A stretch of 64,000 nucleotides of DNA from Fimbriimonadales bacterium (GCA_035559795.1 DATMAR010000003.1:186001-250000); one strand, 5' to 3'. Positions 55,210-63,870 are shown, counted from the first letter of the stretch. The notes: a model not told the origin generated them from the letters alone. Program-made: numbers and translations.

Positions 55210-55479
55210 TTAGTTTTCCCCCTCGCTAAGAGAAATCCTCCTGGGAGAAACGAACCATACATGCAGAAGGCGTTCTCGATAGTCGTTGAGCATGCAGATT
55301 GCTCTTGGCCCGAAGTGCTGGGCTACTTCAACGGCACTTTCCCAAGACTCTGGGTTCAACTTCCCATCTCGGCAGGCTTTCTCCTCGAAATTGAACCTCG
55401 GACAATCCGAACATCGCATTGCTTTTACCCTAAGAGACGATAGGATAGCAGGAAGAGATGCTCTAAGTCTCGATTCCAT
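55210..55479 (-). CDS. Small Cys-rich protein of unknown function
   Basis: About 89 aa from MESRLRASLP; MRCSDCPRFN (55419) is an alternative start. Core: RCSDCPRFNFEEKACRDGK, then NPESWESAVEVAQHFGPRAI and CMLNDYRERLL. Four Cys (CxxCP...C...C) suggest a metal or Fe-S site. The protein-like composition and conserved-looking pattern make it more likely real than the surrounding frames. It is divergent from the selenoprotein gene 36 nt away. Confidence 0.6.
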   Translation of the reverse strand: MESRLRASLPAILSSLRVKAMRCSDCPRFNFEEKACRDGKLNPESWESAVEVAQHFGPRAICMLNDYRERLLHVWFVSPRRISLSEGEN

Positions 55480-55515
55480 AGGTAAAATCGGTTTTTGAAA
55501 TCCGGGAGGAATTAA

Positions 55516-56295
55516 ATGGCAATATCCATACCCAAAATCGATCAGGAACAACTTCGATGTGAAATCCGCAAAGAATACGCCGATGTCGCTCGCAGCCCTA
55601 AAAAAGGATTTCATTTTCACACAGGTCTACCTCTTGCAGAAATTCTCGGGTATCCGAACGAATTCATAGACAAAATTCCTGCACGCTCTTTAGATTCGTT
55701 CGCAGGAACGGGAAATCCTTTCGCGCTCGGAGAAATAAAAGAAGGAATGAAAGTTGTAGACATCGGCTGTGGTGCAGGCTTCGATAGTCTGATTGCTTCC
55801 GTGAAAGTCGGAAAAAATGGACGAGTGATGGGAATTGACATGACTCCAGAAATGTTGGAGAAGGCTCGCGCGAGCGCTGAAGAAATGGGTCTCTCTAACA
55901 TCGAGTTCATCGAAGGCTATGCAGAGGAGTTGCCTGTTCCGGATGGATGGGCGGATGTCGTCATTTCGAATGGCGTCGTCAATCTATGTCCGAACAAGCT
56001 CGGTGTGTTTCACGAAATGTATCGCGTTCTAAAAAAGGGGGGGCGCATTCAAATCGGCGATATCATCGTGCAAAAAGCAGTACCCGAAGACGCAAAAGAG
56101 TATATCGAATTATGGACTGGGTGAATCGCTGGCGCTCTGCTGGAAGCAGAGTTGAAAGAAATAGTCCAAACCGCTGGTTTCAGTGATTTCGAGATTACGT
56201 GGCGCGGTTCCGTCTTCGAGGATGCACCGCAAGAATCGTCCGCCAAAGAATTTGGCACACTCGGCATCAACTTTCGCGCATGGAAACGTAAATAG
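55516..56295 (+). CDS. ArsM-like SAM methyltransferase, probable selenoprotein (in-frame TGA at codon 203)
   Basis: 259 aa if TGA (56122-56124) is read as selenocysteine; otherwise 202 aa. SAM motif VVDIGCGAGFDSLIA, GIDMTPEMLEKAR and SNGVVNLCPNK are seen. The read-through sequence ELWTG-U-IAGALLEAELKEI continues the methyltransferase pattern, where relatives carry Cys (WTGCIAGAL), and goes on as VQTAGFSDFEITWRG to TAG at 56293. A SECIS-like hairpin follows TGA. GGGAGGA precedes the ATG. Arsenic, selenium or thiol methylation is possible. A missense Cys-to-stop would be the alternative, but the intact 57-codon tail argues against it. Confidence 0.85.
56135..56151 (+). promoter_or_regulatory. 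SECIS-like hairpin downstream of the in-frame TGA
   Basis: CTCTGC-TGGAA-GCAGAG: 6-bp stem, 5-nt loop with G at position 2. The loop begins 17 nt after the TGA, within the 16-37 nt range given for bacterial SECIS elements. Confidence 0.7.
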
Positions 56296-56306
56296 AAACG
56301 ATATGC

Positions 56307-56450
56307 ATGAGAGACGAGTATGAAAAAAAAGTTTGCGTTGCCACTCTTCTATTAGTCTATCAGAAGTCATTGGAACTTTCTATCCGCTACAAAAGTTCGA
56401 TTTGCTCCAAAACAATCGAGCCGATGAAAATTGATTTTGACCTAGCATGA
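56307..56450 (+). CDS. Small open frame before the HlyD gene, uncertain
   Basis: 47 codons, MRDEYEKKVCVATLLLVY ... MKIDFDLA, whose TGA overlaps the HlyD ATG as ATGA. No homology recognised and no clear ribosome site. The overlap could couple translation or be chance. Confidence 0.25.
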   Translation: MRDEYEKKVCVATLLLVYQKSLELSIRYKSSICSKTIEPMKIDFDLA

Positions 56451-57895
56451 AAGCGCGTCTTATCCTCGTTGTCTCGATTTTAGCAGCGTTTCTCTTGGGA
56501 GGATATGTCCTCGACAGAATACGCTACCAGCGTGAAAGCAAACTATCTGGATTTTTCGAAAATCAACCAACACAACTTTCACCGAGACTCGACGGAAGAG
56601 TCATCGAAATACTCGTTGACGAAGGCGACGTCGTCGAACCAGGACAAGTGTTGCTGCGACTATCGAATGAAAGTTACGAAGCGATTACCAAAGCACAAGA
56701 ACAAAAAGCAGAAGAAGCGAAAGAACAATATTTAAAAATTTTACACGGTCCTCGCATTGAAGAAATCGAAGCTCAACAAGCCGCCGTGCGACAAGCCGAA
56801 TCCATCTACGAAAAACTCGTGAACGGTCCATTGCCAGAGGAAATCGAAGCCGCGCGCGCGAAACTCAAGGAAGCCGAAGCGCAGTACGAAAAACTCAAAC
56901 GAGGTCCGCGAAAAGAAGAAATCGAGGCAGCCCACGCCGCTGCGAACCTCGCGTTGCAAAAGTTGCGACAAGCGGAACGCGGTCTGACCCAAGAAGAAAA
57001 AGAACAGTTGAGAGCACGTTTCGATGCAGCCGTGTCAGTAGAAACACTCGCTCATCGTGATTTCGAAAGAGCACAAAAACTCTATGACCAAGGTGCTATT
57101 TCGAAACAGCAGTACGATGCCGCGTTAGCAAATTACCAAACGGCGCAAGCAAAAAGACGCGAGGCGCAAGAAGCGTATGAAAGAGCCATACGCGGAACCC
57201 CCCCCGAAGAACTCGCACAAGCACGCGAAGCCTATCGCCAAGCAAAAGCGCAATACGAAATCCTTCTTCACGGTTTTCGCAAAGAAGATATCGAAGCAGC
57301 ACGTCAACAGGTCAATTCAGCACGCGAGAAACTGAAATTACTTTTGCGAGGTACACGAAGAGAAGACATCCAAGCCGCTAAGGCGCAATTAGACCAGGCT
57401 CGAGCAAGACTCATCGAACTGCAACGTGGTAATCGCCCCGAAGACATCGCTATGGCAAAAGCCGCAGAAAAGCAAGCACGATTAAACGCATTGAGCGCAA
57501 AAGAAAACCTTCGAGAAATCGAGGTGCGCGCAACGTTCAAAGGTACAGTGGACCGCATATTCGTGGCTATTGGAGATGTCGTAAAAGCTGGAGAACCGGT
57601 GATTCAAGTCTCGAATCCTAACGACATCTGGCTTCGTGTTTATCTTCCAGAAAAAGAACTTTCGAAAGTATCCATCGGAGACGAAGCAATAATCGCTGTA
57701 GACGGAATCGAGGGGACAGTCCAGGGAAAAGTAGAAAGTATAGCAACGCGAGGCGAGTTCACTCCCATCAATTTGCAGGCACCGGAAGAACGAGGACGGC
57801 AAGTTTTCGCGATTCGATTGCGACTTGTGCGTCCTGATTCGAGAATTAAAGCGGGCATGTACGCAACGGTCAAGAGGGTCGGGAAGTGGCCGTAG
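56447..57895 (+). CDS. HlyD-family membrane fusion protein with long repeated coiled coil
   Basis: 482 aa. Membrane anchor (about 5-22), a split biotinyl-lipoyl domain (LSPRLDGRVIEILVDEGDVV and later VRATFKGTVDRIFVAIGDVV), and between them a long alpha-hairpin with repeated units of about 34 residues, e.g. HGPRIEEIEAQQAA, NGPLPEEIEAARAK, RGPRKEEIEAAHAA, HGFRKEDIEAARQQ, RGTRREDIQAAKAQ, RGNRPEDIAMAKAA. It links the ABC transporter downstream to the outer membrane. It overlaps the ATPase gene by 10 nt. Confidence 0.9.
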   Translation: MKARLILVVSILAAFLLGGYVLDRIRYQRESKLSGFFENQPTQLSPRLDGRVIEILVDEGDVVEPGQVLLRLSNESYEAITKAQEQKAEEAKEQYLKILHGPRIEEIEAQQAAVRQAESIYEKLVNGPLPEEIEAARAKLKEAEAQYEKLKRGPRKEEIEAAHAAANLALQKLRQAERGLTQEEKEQLRARFDAAVSVETLAHRDFERAQKLYDQGAISKQQYDAALANYQTAQAKRREAQEAYERAIRGTPPEELAQAREAYRQAKAQYEILLHGFRKEDIEAARQQVNSAREKLKLLLRGTRREDIQAAKAQLDQARARLIELQRGNRPEDIAMAKAAEKQARLNALSAKENLREIEVRATFKGTVDRIFVAIGDVVKAGEPVIQVSNPNDIWLRVYLPEKELSKVSIGDEAIIAVDGIEGTVQGKVESIATRGEFTPINLQAPEERGRQVFAIRLRLVRPDSRIKAGMYATVKRVGKWP

Positions 57896-58821
57896 AAATC
57901 GCAATTCGCGCGGACAATCTCACACGACGTTTCGGCTCTCTTACTGCCGTTGACCATGTCACTTTCGAAATTCAAAGAGGCACCATCTTCGGATTTTTAG
58001 GACCGAACGGCAGCGGTAAAAGCACATGCATTCGTATGCTGTGCGGAGTACTCGAACCTTCCGAAGGCAATGCGATAGTCAATGGCTTCGATGTCGTATC
58101 ACAAACTGAAGAAGTCAAACGCTCGATAGGTTACATGAATCAAACCTACAGTTTATATAGAGATTTATCTGCTCGAGAAAATTTAGAATTTTTCGGAGGC
58201 GTTTATGGACTCCGTGGAGAACACTTGCAAAAAAGAATCACCGAAGTTGCCGACATCGTCGGATTGCACCGATACATGGAACAGCCGAGCGGAACGTTAT
58301 CCGGAGGTTGGAAACAACGCTTAGCACTCGCTGCAGCATTGCTTCACGAACCCGATGTGCTTTTTCTCGATGAACCGACTGCGGGAATAGACCCAGTCGC
58401 TCGACGCTCCTTATGGAATTTGCTTTTTCATCTTGCATCTCAACAAAAAACTCTTTTCGTAAGTACGCATTATATGGATGAAGCGGAGCGATGCAGTCGA
58501 ATCGGCTACATTTATATGTCGAAACTCATCCTGCTCGGCACTCCCGATGAAATCAAACGTCTCCCCGAAGTTTCTCCAGTAGGAACTCGAAGAGTGTCTG
58601 TAGAATCCGATAATCCGACGGAAACACTAAACGCATTCCGCAAAAAACCATTCGTGCATGACGCAACTCTTGTCGAATCCGATGTGCATTTGCTTATAGA
58701 CGAATCGGTGACAGATGATGAAATATTAAAGTCAGTTCAAGGCATCCGCAGAGTACAGAGTGCTGAACCGAGCCTCGAAGATGTTTTCGTTGCAATAACG
58801 AAGAAGATGGCGGATTCATGA
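57886..58821 (+). CDS. ABC transporter ATP-binding protein
   Basis: 311 aa, GTG start overlapping the fusion protein gene. Walker A FLGPNGSGKST, signature LSGGWKQRLALAAALLHEPD, Walker B VLFLDEPTAGIDPVARR, switch His in VSTHYMDEAERC. The C-terminal about 80 residues are of the DrrA/YhiH kind. Drives the adjacent permease; substrate unknown, drugs or lipids are usual for YbhF-type systems. Confidence 0.94.
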   Translation: MAVEIAIRADNLTRRFGSLTAVDHVTFEIQRGTIFGFLGPNGSGKSTCIRMLCGVLEPSEGNAIVNGFDVVSQTEEVKRSIGYMNQTYSLYRDLSARENLEFFGGVYGLRGEHLQKRITEVADIVGLHRYMEQPSGTLSGGWKQRLALAAALLHEPDVLFLDEPTAGIDPVARRSLWNLLFHLASQQKTLFVSTHYMDEAERCSRIGYIYMSKLILLGTPDEIKRLPEVSPVGTRRVSVESDNPTETLNAFRKKPFVHDATLVESDVHLLIDESVTDDEILKSVQGIRRVQSAEPSLEDVFVAITKKMADS

Positions 58822-59894
58822 AAGGATTTTCGAGCGTCGTTTATAAAGAATTCATCCATTTGCAACGCGACCCGACGACGCTCATCGTAGCGCTCATCAT
58901 GCCTCTCATACAACTCATCATCTTCGGTTATGCCGTCAACTTCGATGTGCGTCATATCGAAACCGTAGTCGTAAATTACGATAATAGTCGTGAAAGTCGT
59001 GAATTTCTCGCACGACTCGAAGCAAGTCAATATTTAGACATCGTTTCTTATGTAAGAACGCCGCAAGAAGCGACGGAAAGATTGCGAGAAGGTTCCGCGA
59101 AAGTCGCTGTGATAATCCCCCCCGGATTCGCGAGAATTCTCTCCGCCGGAGGCAACCCCAATATAGGAGTCTTAGTGGATGGTTCCGATGCGCAAGTTTC
59201 GATTCGCGCGCGCTTCGCAATCGTGAGCCCCCCCTCCGAACCGATTCCAGGAACTCCCGACGCGCGAGTAAACGTGCTTTTCAATCCTACGAGCCGCACT
59301 GCAGTTTTTATGGTCCCCGGTCTCATCGCGGTCATCATGCAAGTCGTTACGGTCGCTTTGACTGCCTTCAGCATCGTTCGAGAAAAAGAACAAGGCACTT
59401 TAGAACAGTTAATGGTTACTCCGGTCGGCCGTCTCGCTCTAATGCTCGGGAAATTGGTCCCTTACGCTGCGCTTGCAATGACAGAGTTAATCGTCATACT
59501 TACGATTTCGAACGTCGTTTTCGGCGTAAGCATTCATGGCAACGTTTTATGGCTTTTGCTGATGAGCATACCGTTCATTGCGTCTACACTCTCGATTGGA
59601 TTGCTCATAAGCACTTTTGCGAACACACAAACACAAGCGCTTCAATTCTCCATGCTCTTTACGTTGCCTTCCGTTTTATTATCCGGCTACATTTCACCTC
59701 GCGAGACGATGCCCGGATGGCTCTACCTACTTTCTAATTTTCTTCCCGCTACGCATTACATGCAAATTACTCGTGGGATTATCGTCCGAGGGGCGGGGTT
59801 TTCTCATTTATTTCCGCACATGCTAATTCTGATTGCGATGGCATTAGTACTCATCACGATTGCTACAAAACGCTTCCGAAAAAGCATCGCGTAA
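58818..59894 (+). CDS. ABC-2 type permease
   Basis: 358 aa, YhhJ/YbhR-like. N-terminal helix (about 22-42), a large periplasmic loop to about 175, then five helices with VREKEQGTLEQLMVTPVGR (coupling region) and LPSVLLSGYISPRETMPGW. It overlaps the ATPase gene by 4 nt. With the HlyD protein it makes a complete three-part exporter, missing only an outer-membrane factor. Confidence 0.93.
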   Translation: MKGFSSVVYKEFIHLQRDPTTLIVALIMPLIQLIIFGYAVNFDVRHIETVVVNYDNSRESREFLARLEASQYLDIVSYVRTPQEATERLREGSAKVAVIIPPGFARILSAGGNPNIGVLVDGSDAQVSIRARFAIVSPPSEPIPGTPDARVNVLFNPTSRTAVFMVPGLIAVIMQVVTVALTAFSIVREKEQGTLEQLMVTPVGRLALMLGKLVPYAALAMTELIVILTISNVVFGVSIHGNVLWLLLMSIPFIASTLSIGLLISTFANTQTQALQFSMLFTLPSVLLSGYISPRETMPGWLYLLSNFLPATHYMQITRGIIVRGAGFSHLFPHMLILIAMALVLITIATKRFRKSIA

Positions 59895-59911
59895 GTTTCC
59901 TCCTGATGCAA

Positions 59912-60319
59912 TTAATCATTGTCGAACGAAAACTTCTCGAGCGTCTCTTCCGAAAAGCCTGCGGAGCGAAGTTTATAAAGAGCCTTCCGAGAATCGAGCC
60001 CACGAACGAGTCTTTCTGCCCTTTCGTATTCGGGGGGAAGCCGGGCGATGGAACTCTCGATAGCCTCTTGCGGCGCTCCGCGCGCCATTAAAGTTTCGAT
60101 AATTCTTTCATTCCCCCAGCCTTTGCTTTCGCTCCAAAGAAGGGCGAGGTGCTCTGCAAGACGCGCATCGTTCAAAAGTTTCTTCGCTCGCAAATCGTTT
60201 AGAGCGCTTTCTATTTCGGAAGGGGGGCAATTTTTTTCGAGACATCGCGTGCGAATCTCGTTTTCGAAACAACCCCTCGCGCGCAGCATTTTCAGCGCGA
60301 TTCTCAAAGCACGCGTCAT
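59912..60319 (-). CDS. recX: Regulatory protein RecX
   Basis: 135 aa, short but within family range. Three-helix repeats: ALRIALKMLRARGCFENEIR, LNDLRAKKLLNDARLAEHLA and GWGNERIIETLMARGAPQE. RecX inhibits or modulates RecA filaments. Downstream of recA on the same strand, separated by a strong hairpin. Confidence 0.9.
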   Translation of the reverse strand: MTRALRIALKMLRARGCFENEIRTRCLEKNCPPSEIESALNDLRAKKLLNDARLAEHLALLWSESKGWGNERIIETLMARGAPQEAIESSIARLPPEYERAERLVRGLDSRKALYKLRSAGFSEETLEKFSFDND

Positions 60320-60327
60320 GTTCTTTT

Positions 60328-60355
60328 AAATCCCCCCCGTTAGCGGGGGGGATTT
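60328..60355. terminator. Strong hairpin between recA and recX
   Basis: AAATCCCCCCCG-TTAG-CGGGGGGGATTT, a perfect 12-bp stem with 7 G-C pairs in a row. It begins 8 nt upstream of the recX ATG and 15 nt after the recA stop. No long T-run follows on the minus strand. Likely an attenuator that limits recX. Confidence 0.6.
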
Positions 60356-60370
60356 CCAACATTGATAACG

Positions 60371-61504
60371 CTACGTGGTTACCTCTTCTTCGAGTGAGCC
60401 GTCTAACTCGACTGCTGCAACAGAAGAACTGTAAATAGCAGCGGCTTTTGCACGCGCCGCTTCGCGTATCTTCTCTGCGATTTCCTCCAGCAATTGAGGA
60501 TTCGCTTCGAGAAATGCACGCGCATTGTCGCGTCCTTGTCCCAACCGCAATTCACCGTAGTTGTAGAAAGTTCCTGCACGCGTCGTGATTCCGTATGTGG
60601 TCGCTGTGTCCAAAACGTCCGCCGCTTTCGAAATCCCTCTTCCGAAAAGGATGTCGAACTCGCAAGCCTTGAAAGGTGGCGCGACTTTGTTTTTGACGAC
60701 CTTCACTTTCGTGCGAGCACCGATGGATTCAGCGCCGTCTTTTATCGTCTCCGCTCTGCGCACCTCGATGCGCACGGATGCCCAGAATTTCAGGGAGCGC
60801 CCCCCCGGCGTCGTTTCGGGATTCCCGAACATCACACCGATCTTTTCACGCAATTGATTGATGAAGATTACGGCAGTGTTCGTTTTGTTGATGTGACCGC
60901 CGAGTTTTCGCAACGCCTGCGACATCATGCGTGCCTGGATGCCCACGAAAGCATCACCCATTTCCCCTTCGATTTCCGCTTTGGGTACCAAAGCCGCCAC
61001 CGAATCGAGCACTACGATGTCCACCGCTCCCGAGCGAATCACTGCATCCATGATTTCGAGCGCTTCCTCGCCAGTGGCTGGTTGTGAGATGTAAAGGCGG
61101 TCCACGTCTACTCCGAGCGCACGAGCGTACTCCACATCGAGAGCATGTTCTGCGTCTACGAAAAGTGCCAACCCACCGCGCTTTTGGGCTTCGGCGATGA
61201 TGTGCAGCGCGAGGGTGGTCTTTCCAGAACTTTCCGAGCCGAAAAGTTCGGTGATTCTTCCTCTCGGGATACCGCCGACTCCCAAAGCGAGGTCGAGGCT
61301 AATCGAACCTGTGGGAATCGCTTCGACTCGTTCGGTGCTGGTCTCGCCGAGCCGCATAATCGCGCCTTTACCGAAGGACTTCTCGATTTGGGAGACCGCC
61401 ATCTTGAGGGCTTGCTCTTTGGGAGATACGAGTTCTTCTTTGGTTTTTTTCATCTTGGGACTCTCTTGTACTTTACTCGAAGCCCCATTTCGACTTGTTG
61501 CCAT
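60371..61504 (-). CDS. recA: Recombinase RecA
   Basis: 377 aa. Walker [14 protein letters not shown] (about 89-101), Walker [17 protein letters not shown]2 region [15 protein letters not shown] and [17 protein letters not shown]. The N-terminus has about 25 extra charged residues. DNA strand exchange and SOS co-protease. GGAGGAG lies 5-11 nt before the ATG. Strong promoter with an overlapping palindrome upstream. Confidence 0.97.
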   Translation of the reverse strand: MATSRNGASSKVQESPKMKKTKEELVSPKEQALKMAVSQIEKSFGKGAIMRLGETSTERVEAIPTGSISLDLALGVGGIPRGRITELFGSESSGKTTLALHIIAEAQKRGGLALFVDAEHALDVEYARALGVDVDRLYISQPATGEEALEIMDAVIRSGAVDIVVLDSVAALVPKAEIEGEMGDAFVGIQARMMSQALRKLGGHINKTNTAVIFINQLREKIGVMFGNPETTPGGRSLKFWASVRIEVRRAETIKDGAESIGARTKVKVVKNKVAPPFKACEFDILFGRGISKAADVLDTATTYGITTRAGTFYNYGELRLGQGRDNARAFLEANPQLLEEIAEKIREAARAKAAAIYSSSVAAVELDGSLEEEVTT

Positions 61505-61530
61505 TGTTCTCCTCCTTGGAGATTTAGATA

Positions 61531-61546
61531 GTAGACGCTATTCTAC
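61531..61546. promoter_or_regulatory. Candidate SOS operator overlapping the recA -10
   Basis: GTAGA-CGCTAT-TCTAC, a 5-bp inverted repeat with a 6-nt centre. It covers the -10 and start site, the place for a LexA-type repressor. The sequence is not a standard LexA box of known phyla. Confidence 0.45.
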
Positions 61547-61568
61547 ATGTCTATTTACGACTTGTCAA
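61540..61568 (-). promoter_or_regulatory. recA promoter
   Basis: TTGACA (61563-61568) and TAGAAT (61540-61545) with exact 17-nt spacing on the minus strand. The best sigma70-type promoter in the window. Transcription starts near 61533, giving about 29 nt of leader with a Shine-Dalgarno. Confidence 0.8.
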
Positions 61569-61666
61569 GGCCTCGGGAAAGTTTTTTTGTAAAAATTTTG
61601 AACCGAATGAAAAAAGTCGTTGTAGAATAAATAAAATTTATTTTTTCTTGTTTCGGAGGAAAGGCG

Positions 61667-63223
61667 ATGCAGAAAAATGTTCTTTGTGTTTTCCGTGCCT
61701 ATTTCTTGTGTGTTGGGGGAATAGGCATTTCTCTTTTTCCAGCGCTCTCATCAGGTCAATCTTTCTTCAAAGGACTTGGAGACCTCCCTGGTGGCAACTT
61801 TGAAAGTGTTGCATTAGGTGTATCGGCAGATGGCTCGGTGGTCGTCGGATACAGCAAGTCAGCGAACGGTCAGGAAGCATTTCGTTGGACGGAAGACACG
61901 GGAATGGTCGGGTTAGGAGACCTTCCTGGTAGTAGTTTTTATAGCGTAGCATCCGGAGCATCCGCTGATGGTTCGGTGATTGTTGGCTACGGCACTTCAT
62001 CTAACGGACAAGAAGCGTTTCGTTGGACACAAACGGCCGGCATGGTTGGTTTAGGAGACCTTTCTGGTGGCGGTTTTTCCAGTACGGCTTCCGGTGTATC
62101 ATGGGATGGCACGGTTGTTGTAGGTCAAGGCTACTCAGCGAACGGGTTTGAAGCGTTTCGGTGGACAGCAGCAACGGGAATGGTTGGTTTAGGAGACCTT
62201 CCTGGCGGTGGTTTTTCTAGCATAGCGCTCGCTGTGTCAGAAGATGGCTCAGTAATCGTCGGTTCTGGTTACTTAGGGAATGGGTTTGAAGCGTTTCGGT
62301 GGACGGAAACAACAGGAATGGTTGGTTTGGGGGATCTTCCTGGTGGCAATTTTTCCGAGGCATATGGTGTATCGGCAGATGGCTCGGTTGTTGTTGGTCG
62401 AGGCACATCAGCAAACGGTTATGAAGCCTTTCGTTGGACGTGGCTAGAAGGAATGGTTGGGTTAGGAGACCTTCCTGATGGCGGTTTTGATAGCAGGGCA
62501 CACAGTGTATCAGGAGATGGTTCGGTGATTGTGGGTCAAGCCTTCTCATCGAACGGTTATGAAGCGTTTATTTGGGATTCCGTATATGGTATGCGGAGTG
62601 TCTCGGATTGGCTGAAAGCGAACGGTGTGTCCGTTCCTCCTGGTTGGGTTTTAGGCACTGCCTATGACGTTGCAGTGCATAATGGCTTTGCAATAGTAGT
62701 GGGTACGGGTTGGAATCCATCAGGTCAAACGGAAGCTTGGATTGCGAGGGTTCCCCTTTCTACGACACTTCAACCTGAAGCGTTTGTAATCGTGCGAGGA
62801 GAACTCGTTCAGGGGGGGTTGAACGAACTTCTCCTAAGCGACGATAAAAAACTCTTTATCAAACGTCCACGCAGCATAAGCCTTACTGGTGTGCAAATCA
62901 TGCTCGACGTAAAAAGCCATTTCGAGGGAACGAATGTTACGAAGCTAGGATTTACCCTCGAAACAGCCTCTTCGGAAGGGGGGGCAAATCAGAAGGTTCT
63001 CTTCAAAAACTATCAAACAGGCACTTTCGAAGAAGTAGATTCGAGAACGGCGACATTTAGCGATTCTACTGCTCAAATCATAATTTCCGAAAATCCCTCT
63101 CGCTTCGTTCATCCTCAAACGGGCGAAGTGTACGCACGCATCGTTTGGACCAAAACAGGCTTTGTCCCCGCGAATTGGATGACCGCCGCAGACTTCGTAG
63201 CTTGGCAGATTTGGAGCCAATGA
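61667..63223 (+). CDS. Secreted HAF-repeat protein
   Basis: 518 aa. Signal peptide (about 1-31). Six tandem HAF-type repeats of about 43 residues (about 36-300), each with GLGDLPGG, a VS-x-DGS-V-(I/V)-VG core and a G-x-EAFRW box. The last ends EAFIWDSVYGMRSVSDW. A C-terminal beta domain of about 170 residues follows, ending TAADFVAWQIW, with no PEP-CTERM tail. GGAGG precedes the ATG. Six highly similar DNA repeats invite copy-number change. Function unknown; probably extracellular. Confidence 0.8.
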   Translation: MQKNVLCVFRAYFLCVGGIGISLFPALSSGQSFFKGLGDLPGGNFESVALGVSADGSVVVGYSKSANGQEAFRWTEDTGMVGLGDLPGSSFYSVASGASADGSVIVGYGTSSNGQEAFRWTQTAGMVGLGDLSGGGFSSTASGVSWDGTVVVGQGYSANGFEAFRWTAATGMVGLGDLPGGGFSSIALAVSEDGSVIVGSGYLGNGFEAFRWTETTGMVGLGDLPGGNFSEAYGVSADGSVVVGRGTSANGYEAFRWTWLEGMVGLGDLPDGGFDSRAHSVSGDGSVIVGQAFSSNGYEAFIWDSVYGMRSVSDWLKANGVSVPPGWVLGTAYDVAVHNGFAIVVGTGWNPSGQTEAWIARVPLSTTLQPEAFVIVRGELVQGGLNELLLSDDKKLFIKRPRSISLTGVQIMLDVKSHFEGTNVTKLGFTLETASSEGGANQKVLFKNYQTGTFEEVDSRTATFSDSTAQIIISENPSRFVHPQTGEVYARIVWTKTGFVPANWMTAADFVAWQIWSQ

Positions 63224-63315
63224 TTTGCTTCACCTCCGTTTCTCTTTTGCTAAGGAATACACCATTGTGAATTAGAACGCCCGGTTTGCTTCGATTGAAC
63301 GGGTGAACCTTCTCT

Positions 63316-63371
63316 CGTTCCCAAACTCCGTCTCGTTCCCAAACTTCGTTTCTCTCGTTCCCAAACTCCCT
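63316..63371. repeat. Three tandem half-sites of family A
   Basis: CGTTCCCAAACT occurs at 63316, 63334 and 63356, all in the same orientation, without the opposite arms. Confidence 0.7.
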
Positions 63372-63407
63372 TTAGGAAACGCACATGTTATTTACGAGAA
63401 GCCGCAA

Positions 63408-63429
63408 TCGCGCCTCACGGCGCTCCTAC
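63408..63429. repeat. REP-like repeat, family C, copy 3
   Basis: Minus strand GTAGGAGCG, CCGTGAGG, CGCGA. A shorter copy (GTAGGAGCGCTCGC) lies at 63451-63464. Confidence 0.6.
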
Positions 63430-63480
63430 ATTTCATTATTCGGTTCACCTGCGAGCGCTCCTACAATTTCATGTTCTAGC

Positions 63481-63725
63481 GGTTCCCCTTCAAGCGAAGC
63501 GAAGAGGGGAAACCTATAAGGAGGGGGTCAAAATAAAAAAAACCTATAAACTACATCCCCCCCTTTTTCATGCCTCAACTGCTTTTCATGCCTCAACAGC
63601 TCCTGCTGTTGAGGCTTTTCCCCTCATCACTCCGATATGGAAGAAAAAAACACAACGCATACATAGCATAAAAAGTTTTCCAGAAACCCCCTCCGTAGGG
63701 TTCCCCCTGCTTCGCAAGGGGAACC
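63481..63725. repeat. Dispersed paired-hairpin element, family B, copy 4 (inverted orientation)
   Basis: Right-type arm 63481-63528 (GGTTCCCCTTCAAGCGAAG ... GAGGGGGT) and left-type arm 63686-63725 (ACCCCCTCC ... GGGGAACC), about 157 nt apart, flipped relative to the other copies. The 647-nt gap 63224-63870 contains this, families A and C, and C-tracts, but no gene. Confidence 0.75.
63590..63619 (+). terminator. Hairpin with T-run inside the family B spacer
   Basis: GCCTCAACAGC-TCCT-GCTGTTGAGGC followed by TTTT. An 11-bp perfect stem. It can end transcription from the HAF gene side, although 367 nt downstream. Confidence 0.5.
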
Positions 63726-63744
63726 GGTTTTTCTTAGATACATG

Positions 63745-63771
63745 CGTTCCCAAACAGAGTTTGGGAACGAG
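63745..63771. repeat. Dispersed palindrome, family A, copy 3
   Basis: CGTTCCCAAAC-AGA-GTTTGGGAACG then AG, preceded by ACATG exactly like copy 1 at 14221. Confidence 0.8.
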
Positions 63772-63870
63772 AAAATGAAACTTCTTAGTTTTGGTTTTTG
63801 TAAAAAATGTTATTTCCTTTAAGCCCCCCCCTTGGTTCGCAAGGGGAGTCGCAAGTCTAAAGCCTCGCCA

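Noticed and set aside
56122-56124. TGA as a simple stop with a degraded tail
   Set aside because: The 57-codon tail is in frame, has family-like sequence and a proper stop, and a SECIS-like hairpin follows.
63316-63371. Possible CRISPR-like tandem repeats
   Set aside because: Repeat units are short half-palindromes with spacers of only 6-10 nt and no cas genes.
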